DNA of 62,000 nt from Acanthaster planci (taxonomy: Eukaryota > Echinodermata > Asteroidea > Valvatida > Acanthasteridae), in NCBI RefSeq assembly GCF_001949145.1, contig NW_019091449.1, forward strand, positions 688,689 to 750,688, given 5' to 3'. Under the pieces are notes generated by a model that did not search any database, had not been told where the DNA came from, and was given only the letters and a program-made list of their open reading frames with translations. Position numbers and translations under genes: made by a program. Numbering within the stretch: the first letter of the stretch is position 1; the number at the start of each line of letters is the position of its first letter. Shown here in pieces: positions 16,401 to 27,861 of the stretch.

Positions 16401-18781
16401 AAAAGGTCAACTAGTCAATTGACTTTATTGTCGATCTGAACAATCTGTTAGTTCTAACAGATCTTACACCGTGTAGAGTACCCCGTTAAGTGACATGCGC
16501 TGAGGGTGTTCTTATACGTAATTACTGAAAGTCAAAGATGTCCAATATTGGCGCGAGGTCTCATAAGGCCGTGACATTGGCTGCATTGAGCACTGTTATA
16601 ATGGGTCTGTTCATTTAGACATATTTATATGCGACAGATGGGAGCAGATGCTGAAGCTACGAGTACTTGTAGCGAGAGATGGAGTGGTTATTAAACGCAA
16701 GGCGGCTGACCTAATTTAATCAAATTCGCTCACAAGGTCTGCACACTGGGGTGAGGAAATCCGTTCGCGGAGCTTTCATGCCGGTGTTTGCTTAGCTTGT
16801 TAAAGATGCGCACGCGTGCTTTGGTTACATGGGTGAGCGAAACTGCAGTGGTTGCGATAAGAATAATCCGAGAAACGAACTGACCTCAAGACACAAGACG
16901 GCCGTGGGGTGGAGTGTAAATTGAACGGCGTAACCGTACGGTTCAGCACAAAACGGTACAGGCGGTAAACTAAGAAATATAGTGGATTTATGATCGACTC
17001 GTTTGAGTGATTGCTCTATTTGTTGTATGACGTTTTTATGTTCTTCAAGCTTACGTTTTTAATTGATCCCAAGTGTATTTGAGCGTTGGTTGTGGATTCT
17101 CAATTGTTCTTTCATGTATTTTACCCAGCAACGGCGCAACGATTTTCAAAGTGGATGGGAGGGGGCAGTTGTTAGACCATCAGACACTAGCCATTAATAG
17201 GTCGATCCATTGAGCCCCGCCCAATTATAGGACCTGCAAAAAGTGTGTAGGTGGGGCAGCCCCCCCCAAGTCAAAATAGTGGGGGAGGGTCACTGGCCCC
17301 CTGCCCCCTCCCTTCCGACGCGAGTGATTTTACCCTTTCTGCATTAATAAGGCATTTCTTTATAAGTCATTGGATTCTAAATGTGACTTTTTGACTGTTC
17401 CTGATTTTATAACTGCCAGGTCAAATTTTCATTTGATTCTTGAATGTTTCTATAGTATTTTAATGTCTTTAAGGATATTGATATTGAATGGAGTGGATTG
17501 ATTATGTTTTAAGACTTGGATGCAACATTTTTACTGACTTAATCATCGGTTGCCTGCTACACCACGTCTCACGTCATTAGGGAATTTTGTTGGTTGGTCA
17601 CTTTGCTTGCTCACTTTGCCTTAGTCCCCGTGTTGTCATTCTCTTTGAATACCCAACTCGTTTCTTACTCGATAATTTTTAGGTTTAAAATTTAGTTTGT
17701 CTCTTAATTGGCTTTTCGTAGACTGTCAATAGGCCTAATGTGCCTTTCTTGTATCTGCTCTACAATCTTACCAGTGGTGCATATACTGACACAAGAAGTT
17801 GCGTAGATGTTATTGAGAGGTATGGGAAAGGGGACTTGTGCGGTTTAAAAAAAATGAAACAGTAATGAAATAATCCAGCACAGAAATTCCAATTTGTACT
17901 TTCGGGGAATTCAGAAAAAAGTACACTTTTTTATGCACGTGAAAAAATGGACAGTCCTAAAATGACAGTCACATTTAAAGTGTTTCCCTATTGGTTTTGG
18001 GTTTTGCTTAACAAAAAGTATTTAAATATTGCAAAGTTGTTTTTCTTCCTTTCTTTTTTAATGGTAGGGTAGATCATTTCCATTTGCCCACTCTCACATT
18101 GTGATGTGTGAGTGACATATACTATACTGTCGCCTCCTAGATATAACGAGAAAAGTAATTGTTTGTGAAAACGCGATAAAGCGCGCTGTGTATGATTAAA
18201 TCCTGACGTTCACCGTTCGTTACATAAAGCGCGCGTGACCAAGCTGGAGTTACCCCTTAGAAATGCATTGATTACCCATCAATCTTTAGGCTGACTTGTT
18301 ATTACAGTATTCATTGCCTAAGTTAATGATCACCGCCAGATAAACCACTAACTTATCGTATCATTAAATCTGCTTTCGGGAGCATAGCATTCCGATATAT
18401 TTGGACACAGCCATATTATTGGTACAGGAGTGACGAGTCAGGTATTAATGCGCGCGTGCTCGCTTAATTTGTATGTCTAAGCGAAACGTGCCTTTCACTC
18501 GAGTGTTGTTTGCTGTGCACGTTTCGTTTCCTGGTGGTGTGAGATAACCTTCGCTTCTCGTCATCTTCAGAGAAGAGAATTACAGTGGGCTGCTGCTTGC
18601 CCCAAACAGGGTGAGGGGAGCATAACAACCCAATTTACATTTCATTTCTCAACTGTTGATACTAAGAAAGGGTAAAATTGAAAGAAGGGGTATTTGAGAT
18701 CTTATAGGTAAACAAAGTCACAACTCTTTCCAAGGATGGATTTGCGCCGGGGAGATTTTAATTAATCACTTTTGGATTTTT
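13491..18781. other. Gene-free stretch of about 5 kb
   Basis: No open frame here resembles a known protein; the longest (14875-15138 and overlapping antisense frames) are short. AATAAA motifs occur, for example near 14809, but without a gene upstream. Homopolymer G/C clusters occur around 17155-17310. Confidence 0.4.
17120..17335. repeat. G/C-run-rich segment, probable dispersed repeat
   Basis: Clusters of GGGAGGGGGCAG, GCAGCCCCCCCC, GGGGGAGGG and CCCCCTGCCCCCTCCC lie between two TTTTACCC motifs (17122 and 17330). This block layout is unlike the flanking AT-rich DNA and suggests an inserted repeat, but no second copy is seen in the window. Confidence 0.3.
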
Positions 18782-18935
18782 GCCCTGCCCAACGTGTATT
18801 ATAACGCTGTAACTCAGTGTTTTCCCCCGAAGGCTTGAGAAAAAAGCCACAAGGATACTCGGATGGAACTGGAACCCACGACCTCCTGCTTATTAGTGCA
18901 GACGTCTTAACCACTCGACCACTGAACTTACCGGT
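18782..18935 (-). mobile_element. tRNA-derived SINE-like element
   Basis: The minus strand reads GTGGTCGAGTGGTTAAGACG (tRNA A-box-like; Ser/Leu-type start) and, 30 bases on, GTGGGTTCCAGTTCC (B-box-like). An unrelated non-tRNA tail runs leftwards. The tRNA part cannot fold as a normal tRNA with a closed acceptor stem, so it is read as a SINE head rather than a tRNA gene. Confidence 0.55.
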
Positions 18936-19189
18936 ATCGGCTAGCTGGTTCGAGTCAGAGGTAGTGGCGCGTACCGCGAACAACTATTTCCAAATTCCAG
19001 ATTCACAACTACATCAAATACAAATGCGTATAATTTCAATTTCATGGTAAGCCTATGTCAGGAATTAAAACGTTGGCAACTTAGTTCAACATACCGATCT
19101 AATTAACAATTTTCTACCGGTACCTTCCGGTAAAGGAGATGCACAGCACTTGCATAAATGTCTTTGAAGAGGACAGAATCAGACAGTAT

Positions 19190-19280
19190 CAGATTTGCAC
19201 TTCTTACATTAACCCTATTCACAGAGCCGTTTTTCAGATTTGCACTTCTTACACTAAACCCTATTCACAGAGCCGTTTTT
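19190..19280. repeat. Tandem duplication, 2 x 45-46 bp
   Basis: Units 19190-19234 and 19235-19280 both begin CAGATTTGCACTTCTTACA and end TTCACAGAGCCGTTTTT. They differ by one base change and a one-base insertion. Confidence 0.9.
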
Positions 19281-19316
19281 CATCATGTTTCCTGAATCTA
19301 TCGTATTCAATGTAAT

Positions 19317-19546
19317 CTGTCAAATGGGTTGGTGCCAGACTATTTTGGGTTCCATGCCTCACTTTCATTTTTTCAAATGCTGCTTAAAACATGTAAAGAT
19401 GTAGTTCACAACTTTTTTGACTTAGTCATCATCGTAACTGAGATTAATTTGTAGTAAACATTTATTTCGTTACTTTCATTCAAAATGAAAAATTTAACCT
19501 TTCTTTCAATTCAATATGGCCGACTGCTGAGTAGGGCCTACTGTCA
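19317..19546 (+). repeat. Diverged dispersed repeat, copy 1
   Basis: It shares ordered blocks with 33505-33745: GGT/GGC-ACCAGACTATT, CATGC followed by a T-rich stretch and GCTTAAAACAT, and finally TTCAATTCAATATGGCCGACT. Block order and orientation are conserved at similar spacing, so the two copies derive from one element. No coding capacity is seen. Confidence 0.55.
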
Positions 19547-22500
19547 TTTCATGTGTATTTACAGTGTTGTTTCATATTCACCTTCAAGTAATTATCCAAT
19601 GCATTGATTACAGAATGGCGAGCATTTTAAAAAAAGTGGATGCCATAATGTTCTTATTTTAAATATCTTTCCAACTTTCGTAATATTTATTAAATTCTGC
19701 ACATTTCAGTTGTGTGTATAGTCCTATATTGTCGAAAGGCTGATGCCTGAAGAAATCCTGTGTGCGCAGAAGAAAATAATTTCTCAGCCATGGGATAGCT
19801 TTGTTTCGAAATACGCTCATATTCCAACCTTTTCCGAGCGTCTTCGCGGACTTCCACATTTTCTCTGAATTACACCGGCAAAGTCTACTATAATGAAATA
19901 ACTAAACCGTATAACGTAAGAGATTCCTTTCAAATTGCGCTGCATGGGACAAGGGGGCTCCAACACCAATGAAGATCACGTTCAGTCGCTTCTAGCCGCG
20001 CGCGTTTCACCATGACCGCGTTGGCACATGCACACGGTCCATCACGATTGCGTCGGCATGATGTGTCCAGCAGATACCGGCAGGTATCACTAACACATTC
20101 CGAGCACGTTTGATGGAGATAGATGTCCTTCCTGTCAAGGTAATTTGTTTGTTGCGCCGAGTCGGCTATTAAACCGCAGCCTGGGCCTTAAAAAAACAAA
20201 TTCCAGAAAGGCCTGCCGACTAATTAAAGATCACTTTTGAGATTGCGAACAAACTGATGCGAAAGGGATCGACCACTTCTCTCTGAGCAAGGTGAAGCAA
20301 TCTCGGAAATGTCAAGTATGCACCGAGACGCGGGACTGCTGTTGGCACATACTCGAGAGTAAACTTTTCTCAGTTGCATTTCCGTTGTAATGGAGAGGGG
20401 AGCCTTCTAAAACCTGGCCAAACTTGTCAGGTGTTTAGGGCTGGCTGAGGTCACTTAACACTTCACAAAAACATTCCAGAAGCTTTTTCTTGTTTCCAGC
20501 GCCAAACTCCAATTATCTCTTCTGGACAATATTTCACAGACTCTTCACAGGCAAGATAAATGACACTCCGCCCTACTCATACGAGCGGTTTGTGATGGTG
20601 TGACTACACTCGGAGGGGAGAACACTCAAAAAGTCTCTACTATACTCCGTTATCATTGGCAGTACAGCGGTTACTGACGTCGCATACTTGTAGTTGACTT
20701 TTCTTTAAACGTTAATAGTAGATTTCTACTGAAATCACCGATGGATTCATCGAATCTCTCATCCTCGAATAGTGGAGTCATTTCCACTGACCGCAAAGGC
20801 ATCAGTAAATATTCTGTTGCAAAAGATTTTAGTGTAATTACAACTCATTGAAGCATAATAAGTCTAGTTTTCTTCAAATAAACGGTTTTATTTGATCTTT
20901 CACCGTAAATAAACAATTTTCTCACCTTGGTGGCACATTTTCCTTTCCCAGCCATGCAAATTAGCTAATTGTAAATCGTCTTAAGGCCGGTCCATACTGC
21001 AGGCAAATACAGGTACGAAGCGAATCTGACGACACGAAGTGAAATTTTGCCCGAGTTGAAATGTATTTATCTTTTGTGAATTTGCAACGCGAATTATTTG
21101 ATCTGTCGTCACCGTGAATTTCACGTTCATTTCCGCTTTCGCGCCAAGTATGAACCGGTCGTTAAACTTGGAGCATACACATCTGTATTGTGTTCTTCAT
21201 ATCAACTGAAACTCAAAGTTAGTTTCAACAAAAGTATCACGCTAACAGTTGGTTTCATGTGTGAACTTTTTTGTTCTTTCAATTACTTTTATTTAAAGAC
21301 AGTTGCTAGGTTGTGCACGAGAGGAAAGAACAAATGAACATAAGGACTTCGCAAACAATAAAAAAACTATCTTTTAAGCTTGTAGAAATCGTATCTTGTA
21401 TTGTATAGTTTCTGTAGCTTCAGCTTTTAAACTTCTCAATAGAAGACTCAAAGTTTTCTATCCTAAAAGAAGGAGGAAAAAGTCACTTATCGCTCTCGAT
21501 GTTTGTTAGAGAAACCTTTTTTCTGTATTACGTTTTTGACTTTTCACCGAAAATCTGAGGAGTCCTTCGGTGAAGTTTGATTACACAAATTATAACTCAA
21601 GGTCATTAACTTATGTTTTCAATGGGAAAACAGTCGGCTAACACCACTACAAACCATTTTTGACCGCAATGAATACTGAAGTGAACCTATTATGAATTCT
21701 TGCATGATAGGAACCTGAACCTATTGACGTGTCCCTAACGAACTGAGTCTGCTAACAAAGGGTTAGGTACTACGTTTGTTGGGTTGGTAATCTACTACAG
21801 CGGATATTTTTCATAAAAGTGAAGAACTTTGCACGCGCATTTATATCCACAAAAGAAATGTTTAATTAAGACGTGGATAGACCATTTTTTTCACATCTAC
21901 GTTCAGAAAACTATTAACGACACGCTTTGACAGAAAGACACAGAAACGTGATCCGCTCTTGAAAAATGGGTGTCTGGTCCATTTTAACGTCACAGGCCCC
22001 TGATGAGGCTACCAAGCTTGCTGAAGATTGGAGTCTATGCAGCCTTTTAAATCGTCATTTGGGAGCGGAGAGACAACCATTGTTAAGGTTATCGACATGG
22101 AATAGGAGGTAATCACTATTCGGTGGGAACATGATGGATAAGTCACGACATGGCAACTGAGGTAGAGCACCATCGGGGCGATGTATGTACTTTGCATGTT
22201 GACAATAAGTAATCGGCTAGCATACATGTACAGTTGTACGTTGCTGCCACTTCGTCTTATATGTCAAGAAAAGTAATTGAGGTACCTCTCCCTGTCTAGT
22301 TGTCCATTTTACATATTTAAAACTGTATTTTCAGTGGCTAACATGTCTGGACATTCGAATCAAAGGTGCCATTTTCCACACTTGTTTGGACGCGTCTTAG
22401 TACGTTTGAGGCCAATTTTGTTTTTTTACCAGCGTGACATTTCGCAATGTCAAAGATATTTTTTTTTCATGTGGCTTTTTTCTCTGGCTAATTGTATATC

Positions 22501-23033
22501 ACTGCAAAAGTCCGTATTTTGCGTCGTATTCAAAACACTTTTGATGTTTTCTTCTGTTTTGCGCTGACGGTCAGCCTTAGTTTTCTTTCCACAGTGGTAG
22601 GCGTAACCCATGACCGGCGCATGAATATGAACCATGAAACACGCCCCAAACGTATTGTTGTAGCCATCACAGGGTTACAGAAATAGAAAACATTTAGTTC
22701 CCGTGAAATATTTCCAAATAAAAATAAATACGTATCCATTTCAAAAACATCCTAAATTTAATGTTTACCCTATTAATTGTGACCTCAAAATGAATAAAAA
22801 AGATCCTGCGTTTCCCCGCCCACAAAAAACCCTTGTGGCCGTTCGCGCTCCAAGGCTGATTGGATGACGTCATCGCCAGACGAAAGTGATAACAAAAGGT
22901 CATGTTAATGAGGGAAAATTGCCTTTTGTCACTTTCAAGTTATGCAATAATCCGGTTTAAATGTGTTGACTTGGCCCGAGGTAGGCCAGTGCAGTGTTGA
23001 AAAGTGTTTGAAGCAGGACAGCAAGTCTGCAAC
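19547..23033. other. Gene-free stretch of about 3.5 kb
   Basis: Only short open frames without recognisable domains. Nothing resembling an exon series or RNA gene was seen. Confidence 0.4.
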
Positions 23034-23299
23034 ATGGTGCAACTTACCAAAGAGCAAAGAGTGTCTGTCGTGACGAAATTTCTTGAAAACAAGAGCTTTC
23101 AATCCACCCAAGCTGCATTTAGGGAAGCCTTCCCTGATAGGGCTCCACCTGCAAAGTCGACCAGCTGGGAAAATACCGAGAACGTGGGACAAGCCTTAAT
23201 TTGAATAAGGGTCATTCAGGAAGGAGGCGCACGGTGTGAACTCCTGAAAACGTTGCTTCAGTTCGACATCAACTTGTCGAACAGCCAAGGGGAACCAGT
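23034..23299 (+). pseudogene. Broken transposase fragment, N-terminal helix-turn-helix (DUF4817-like)
   Basis: Starts MVQLTKEQRVSVV and continues with FREAFPDRAPP, the pattern of the N-terminal HTH domain found in some Tc1/mariner-type transposases (ERV.IV.., then FR..FP.R..PP). The frame shifts at about 23165-23170: the neighbouring frame continues with YRERGTSLNLNKGHSGRRR. It then meets a TGA at 23237-23239, followed by TPENVASVRHQLVEQPRGTS. The fragment runs out before the assembly gap at 23411 and no DDE catalytic region is visible. It is non-functional. Confidence 0.65.
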
Positions 23300-23410
23300 T
23301 GTAGGAGGAATGTGTAAATAATTGGTGTGCCCCTGATATGTTATCCAGGACAAGCAACAGAGGACAACCTCATTCACTGGTTAATCCATGATGCCCCATT
23401 TTCAAGACAA

Positions 23411-24142
23411 NNNNNNNNNNNNNNNNNNNNNNNNNNNNNNNNNNNNNNNNNNNNNNNNNNNNNNNNNNNNNNNNNNNNNNNNNNNNNNNNNNNNNNNNNN
23501 NNNNNNNNNNNNNNNNNNNNNNNNNNNNNNNNNNNNNNNNNNNNNNNNNNNNNNNNNNNNNNNNNNNNNNNNNNNNNNNNNNNNNNNNNNNNNNNNNNNN
23601 NNNNNNNNNNNNNNNNNNNNNNNNNNNNNNNNNNNNNNNNNNNNNNNNNNNNNNNNNNNNNNNNNNNNNNNNNNNNNNNNNNNNNNNNNNNNNNNNNNNN
23701 NNNNNNNNNNNNNNNNNNNNNNNNNNNNNNNNNNNNNNNNNNNNNNNNNNNNNNNNNNNNNNNNNNNNNNNNNNNNNNNNNNNNNNNNNNNNNNNNNNNN
23801 NNNNNNNNNNNNNNNNNNNNNNNNNNNNNNNNNNNNNNNNNNNNNNNNNNNNNNNNNNNNNNNNNNNNNNNNNNNNNNNNNNNNNNNNNNNNNNNNNNNN
23901 NNNNNNNNNNNNNNNNNNNNNNNNNNNNNNNNNNNNNNNNNNNNNNNNNNNNNNNNNNNNNNNNNNNNNNNNNNNNNNNNNNNNNNNNNNNNNNNNNNNN
24001 NNNNNNNNNNNNNNNNNNNNNNNNNNNNNNNNNNNNNNNNNNNNNNNNNNNNNNNNNNNNNNNNNNNNNNNNNNNNNNNNNNNNNNNNNNNNNNNNNNNN
24101 NNNNNNNNNNNNNNNNNNNNNNNNNNNNNNNNNNNNNNNNNN
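23411..24142. other. Assembly gap (732 N)
   Basis: A run of N only. Apparent long open frames across it are artefacts. It begins about 110 bp after the transposase fragment, so a collapsed repeat is a likely cause. Confidence 0.98.
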
Positions 24143-24432
24143 GAGCTCGACTGGTGAAGTGCTCGCACTCCGTCTTCGAACTCCCAGCACCGTGCGGGCA
24201 AGGCCCCCACGCTGTCTCTGCAGGGATTTAGTTAAATGTTCGCTTTGAATCAAGGCAGAATTTAAGATGCGGTGCTTCATTTGATGGTTGACGTCGTCGG
24301 GGTACTTTCTGATAGCACTCACCGGTATTCGATCTGAAATGGAGCATTATACATGTAGTTATTGCGTATAAAATACCGGTTCATCCGAATGGATCTCGTC
24401 TACAGCACTACAGCACATCATTCCAAGTAGTC

Positions 24433-24588
24433 ATAAACCTTATCGTTGATACCGCATGGGCGATTTTCCACAACGGTAGAAAGGCATTGTGGGAAGAAAA
24501 AGGGGTTGTGTTTGCTCCTTTTTCCTTCCCACAATGCCGTTATCTCATTGTGCAAAATCACCCATGCGGTATCAGCAATAAGGCTTAT
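24433..24588. mobile_element. Palindromic MITE-like element, family B, copy 2
   Basis: Long near-perfect inverted repeats: left TTGATACCGCATGGGCGATT, right AATCACCCATGCGGTATCAG, extending inwards through the matching GGCATTGTGGGAAG / CTTCCCACAATGCC pair. The outermost bases (ATAAACCTTAT / ATAAGGCTTAT) continue the inverted repeat. It is the same family as 4455-4583 and better preserved, with a predicted hairpin over nearly the whole element. Confidence 0.8.
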
Positions 24589-24786
24589 CTTTGTAGGTAC
24601 ATCCGTTTGTGTAATTTGGAGCATTTGTAATGGCACCGTTATTTGCGCATTTTGTCCTCACACCCACAGTGATCAAACGACCATAGACCTAAGTTGCTTA
24701 TTGTTAAACTCAGTTTTTTCTGCACAATGGGTCGGTTAATTTGTTACAGTATGTCGAGGGTGTGTTCGGGTATGGGGACACAGGGG

Positions 24787-24908
24787 ACTTTCGTTACAGA
24801 CTTGCGTGGTGTGCAAAAGTCTTGCTCTTAGGCTAAACCCTTCTTGTAACTTTCGTTACAGACTTGCGTGGTGTGCAAAAGTCTTGCTCTTAGGCTAAAC
24901 CCTTCTTG
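24787..24908. repeat. Tandem duplication, 2 x about 62 bp
   Basis: ACTTTCGTTACAGACTTGCG through AAACCCTTCTTGT occurs at 24787 and again at 24849 without visible differences inside the unit, so the duplication is recent or an assembly duplication. Confidence 0.9.
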
Positions 24909-25220
24909 TTTAGCACAATATTACAGCGAGGAAATTCCAGCATATCATACTGTATGAACGGTTTTGACTCCAAAAATTATTAGGCCTATGCTAGATGTGC
25001 TAGGTGTCCCAAACTGGATCAAGGATTTTGGGGTGAACGGTCACAAACTAATACCGGTACATATTTGCCGCAAGTGTATGTATGTTTTTTTCTGGGCACC
25101 TTGCATAGGATACTTTGAATGTGCTCACATGACCAGACGAAAATCCGCCATTGTTGCAATCGAAAACCCATGCACGGACGTCGTATGAAAATATCTGGAC
25201 TCAAAATGCCTTTCTACTGA

Positions 25221-25383
25221 CTGAAGCCACAGGCGGCCATTTTACCGTGCAGAAATCAAGGTGATGGTCTGCTTGTTTGCCATTTTAACAATCAGTGCCA
25301 TAGCAAATTTGGTTAACAATAGAGAGCAAGCCTTTGTATTACCTTTGTATTCAGCACTGTAAGATGGCCGCTGGTGGCTTCAA
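25221..25383. mobile_element. Palindromic MITE-like element, family C
   Basis: Left CTGAAGCCACAGGCGGCCAT and right ATGGCCGCTGGTGGCTTCAA are imperfect inverted repeats of about 33 bp around about 100 bp of unrelated sequence. No second copy is seen in the window. Confidence 0.55.
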
Positions 25384-26576
25384 TGCCCAATGTGCGCTAA
25401 TAAGGGCATCACGGGTCCATATTTTTGTTTAATACTGCAAATGAAGTCCATGCGAAGAACGCGTCGCCAAACACAGGCAAGCCTCTACATCACCGAATGA
25501 CAAAACGTATGGAGAAAACACAGATTCCATCACCCAGTTCTGATCAGAACAATAGTAACAACTGTATAATTATGACACAAGTGCTGGCCATTATGCCATT
25601 TTGATAAAGAATTCCATTACGTTCAAATGAAAACGAGACCTACTTTCAAGTGTACATCCTCTGACTTACGGTTGCTAACAAAATGCTTGCCTACGATGGG
25701 CGATGTCGGAAAACCATGTACTCACGTGATACTTTGACGTCTTTTGATCGGACCATACTGTTTACAATCCAGGCATACACGGTTCCATTACCACGAACTC
25801 GCGTATCATATTCATCCATGCAAGATGCATCACTCCACGGTGTGTCAAAAACCAAGTCAGATCGTTTCTGATGATCAGTTTGACCAATCATCTTGCTGAC
25901 GTCAAAATGAAAGAGGACAAATTGAACTTAGTAAAGAATGTCCTGTTTTTTTATCAGGGAACACCCCTGACATTTTGTTTGCCTTTTTAGGACAACTTGT
26001 ACGTCACCCGTGTTGCACCAGGCATGAGGCAAATTAATTACATCTATATAAGTGTGTTCATTGTCAACAGCGTCGCTACGGTCACATGCCTATGCCACTA
26101 TCTAACACGTGCATCGGCTACATGATCGTACATTCCTTGTGCACGTCAAAGACCTGAAAGTAACATTCGACGAATAAATCTGAACAGAATGTATTTAAAA
26201 GTCTTTGAGTTAGAAAGAAACAGAACCCCTTTCACAGAATGTATATCAATATATCAGCGTGACTATAATAAGGAAACTTCAGGCTATAAATCGTGGGCAA
26301 ACATCTCAGTCAACTTCCAATAATTGCCTTTTGGTATCTAATTACAAAGTTAGCCCGTAACGGCTTAATACTGCAGTGTTGAAAACCACTTAACACTCAG
26401 GTTTTGAAGTTGTGCACGCGATACCATTTCCAGTAAAGATGAATTTGGGGTGCATGTAAAAGCCTCTACAAAGTATTGTACCCCCTGCTAATTTTAAGTA
26501 CGATTTCATACCGATGGTATAAGAAGATACATTCTCTAAATTTTGTCTCTCGTATGAGAATGTCTGTTCAAATAGT
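25384..26576. other. 3' flank of the GPCR gene, nothing recognised
   Basis: No protein-like open frame. The GPCR 3' UTR (minus strand) should occupy the right-hand part. A TTTATT that could be a minus-strand AATAAA was not placed with confidence. Confidence 0.35.
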
Positions 26577-27785
26577 TTACGTATTGAAGGCTTGCTGGTC
26601 GTTCGAAGGCGCTTGGACAACCGCCCGTGATTTGTTGCAGCAGCAGCAGGGAGGTAGGTGTGAACATCGCCCGTTCTTCTTGAGTAAGCGTAAGGCCGTC
26701 TCTCGAAGAGCTCGGTTCATGCACACATAGATGATGACATTGAACCAACTGTTAGATAACGCGAGCCAGGTCACTACGAAACCTACCCAGTGGAGGAAAG
26801 GTTCCGATCGAATGCTGCTGTAGAGGATGGACACGCTGTAGGGTAACCAGGCTATCGTGAAGGCTATGGTGATCACAGAGAACATCTTGAGGGCCTTACG
26901 GTCGCCGTGAGGAGGATGGACAGGGTTGATAATCCCTTTCAGCTGGTGCGAGACGGTCAGGGCTCGTGGTCGGGCCTCAGCGTCCCTGGCCACCGGCACA
27001 ATGGGTGCTTGGCTGGCTATTCTCCGGGCGTGCTTGCGACTGATATTGAACATTATCAAGTACATGACGGACAGCACCAAGAACGGAAAGATGAAGAAAC
27101 TGGTGGACACGACTGAGGCAAACGCGACGTGATTAGCGTCCCACTGCCAGGCACACGTCGCGGAAAAGTTGCTGTACTCGACCGCCGGACTGGCGACCCA
27201 CGACCCACCAATGATAGCCACCGAGGTTAACCAGACACTGACGGCTATGATCACGGCTCGCCGTTGGGTCATGATACTGGGGTAGTGCAACGACTTGGTA
27301 ACGGCCATCATCCTGTCGACGGACAGACATACCAAGAAGGACACCGAGGCCAGGCAGAATATTGTCACCAGTGCCGAGGTCGCCTTGCAGAGAAGATCGC
27401 CCCAGAACCAGTCCCCTGTGGCCGCTGGCACGATGGAGAACGCGGCAATGACGCCCACGGAAAAATCGGCAACCGCCAGGGCGATCATGAACACTTTGGC
27501 GCTGTCGGAAAGGACAGCCGTCCGCCGTATCACCACGATGCAGAACGGGTTACCGACGATCGTAAATACCGAGACAAACGTGATAAAAAGGGTTCTGAAA
27601 ACTAGCACCGCGGTGCTTATGCCTTCAACCTCATCAACTGTCGAGTTCGGTGAACGAGAGGTCGATTCCAAGTTCAAGGTCTCAGCAGTGGCGGCCATAC
27701 TGCCGCAGCGGTTAATCCCCTCGCCCCCTTCCAAGTTCACTGGCACTACTCCACGGGCTTGGCTCGGAGTCAGCTCACGACACAC
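26577..27785 (-). CDS. Orphan rhodopsin-family (class A) G-protein-coupled receptor, intronless
   Basis: Single-exon ORF of 402 residues with seven hydrophobic segments (about 58-84, 98-120, 132-155, 178-197, 222-246, 303-323, 335-355). Class A marks: Asn79 in TM1 (VGNP), Asp107 in TM2 (AVAD), the Cys133-Cys211 disulfide pair, Trp185 in TM4, Pro234 in TM5, Trp313-x-Pro315 in TM6 (AWLP). Two motifs are altered: DRY is DRM (157-159) and NPxxY is NVIIY (349-353). The position usually Asp in aminergic receptors (3.32) is Val, so a monoamine ligand is unlikely. Possible N-glycosylation sites at Asn47 and Asn206, and a Cys cluster at 380-383 suited to palmitoylation. Met30 is an alternative start. 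Ligand unknown. Confidence 0.88.
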   Translation of the reverse strand: MCRELTPSQARGVVPVNLEGGEGINRCGSMAATAETLNLESTSRSPNSTVDEVEGISTAVLVFRTLFITFVSVFTIVGNPFCIVVIRRTAVLSDSAKVFMIALAVADFSVGVIAAFSIVPAATGDWFWGDLLCKATSALVTIFCLASVSFLVCLSVDRMMAVTKSLHYPSIMTQRRAVIIAVSVWLTSVAIIGGSWVASPAVEYSNFSATCAWQWDANHVAFASVVSTSFFIFPFLVLSVMYLIMFNISRKHARRIASQAPIVPVARDAEARPRALTVSHQLKGIINPVHPPHGDRKALKMFSVITIAFTIAWLPYSVSILYSSIRSEPFLHWVGFVVTWLALSNSWFNVIIYVCMNRALRETALRLLKKNGRCSHLPPCCCCNKSRAVVQAPSNDQQAFNT

Positions 27786-27861
27786 TTAGCGTAGTTCAAA
27801 CCCTCATGCCATTGCACGGAGGCAGAGGCACAATGTGGCCACTCGAAGTCGGGCGTAGCGT

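Noticed and set aside
18855-18930. tRNA gene
   Set aside because: A and B boxes are recognisable on the minus strand, but the acceptor stem does not close and an unrelated tail follows; better explained as a SINE head.
23327-24322. Four long open frames of 276-306 codons on both strands
   Set aside because: They consist almost entirely of the N gap; no sequence supports them.
27264-27789. Plus-strand frames of 113 and 164 codons
   Set aside because: Antisense shadows of the GPCR coding sequence, which explains their lack of stops.
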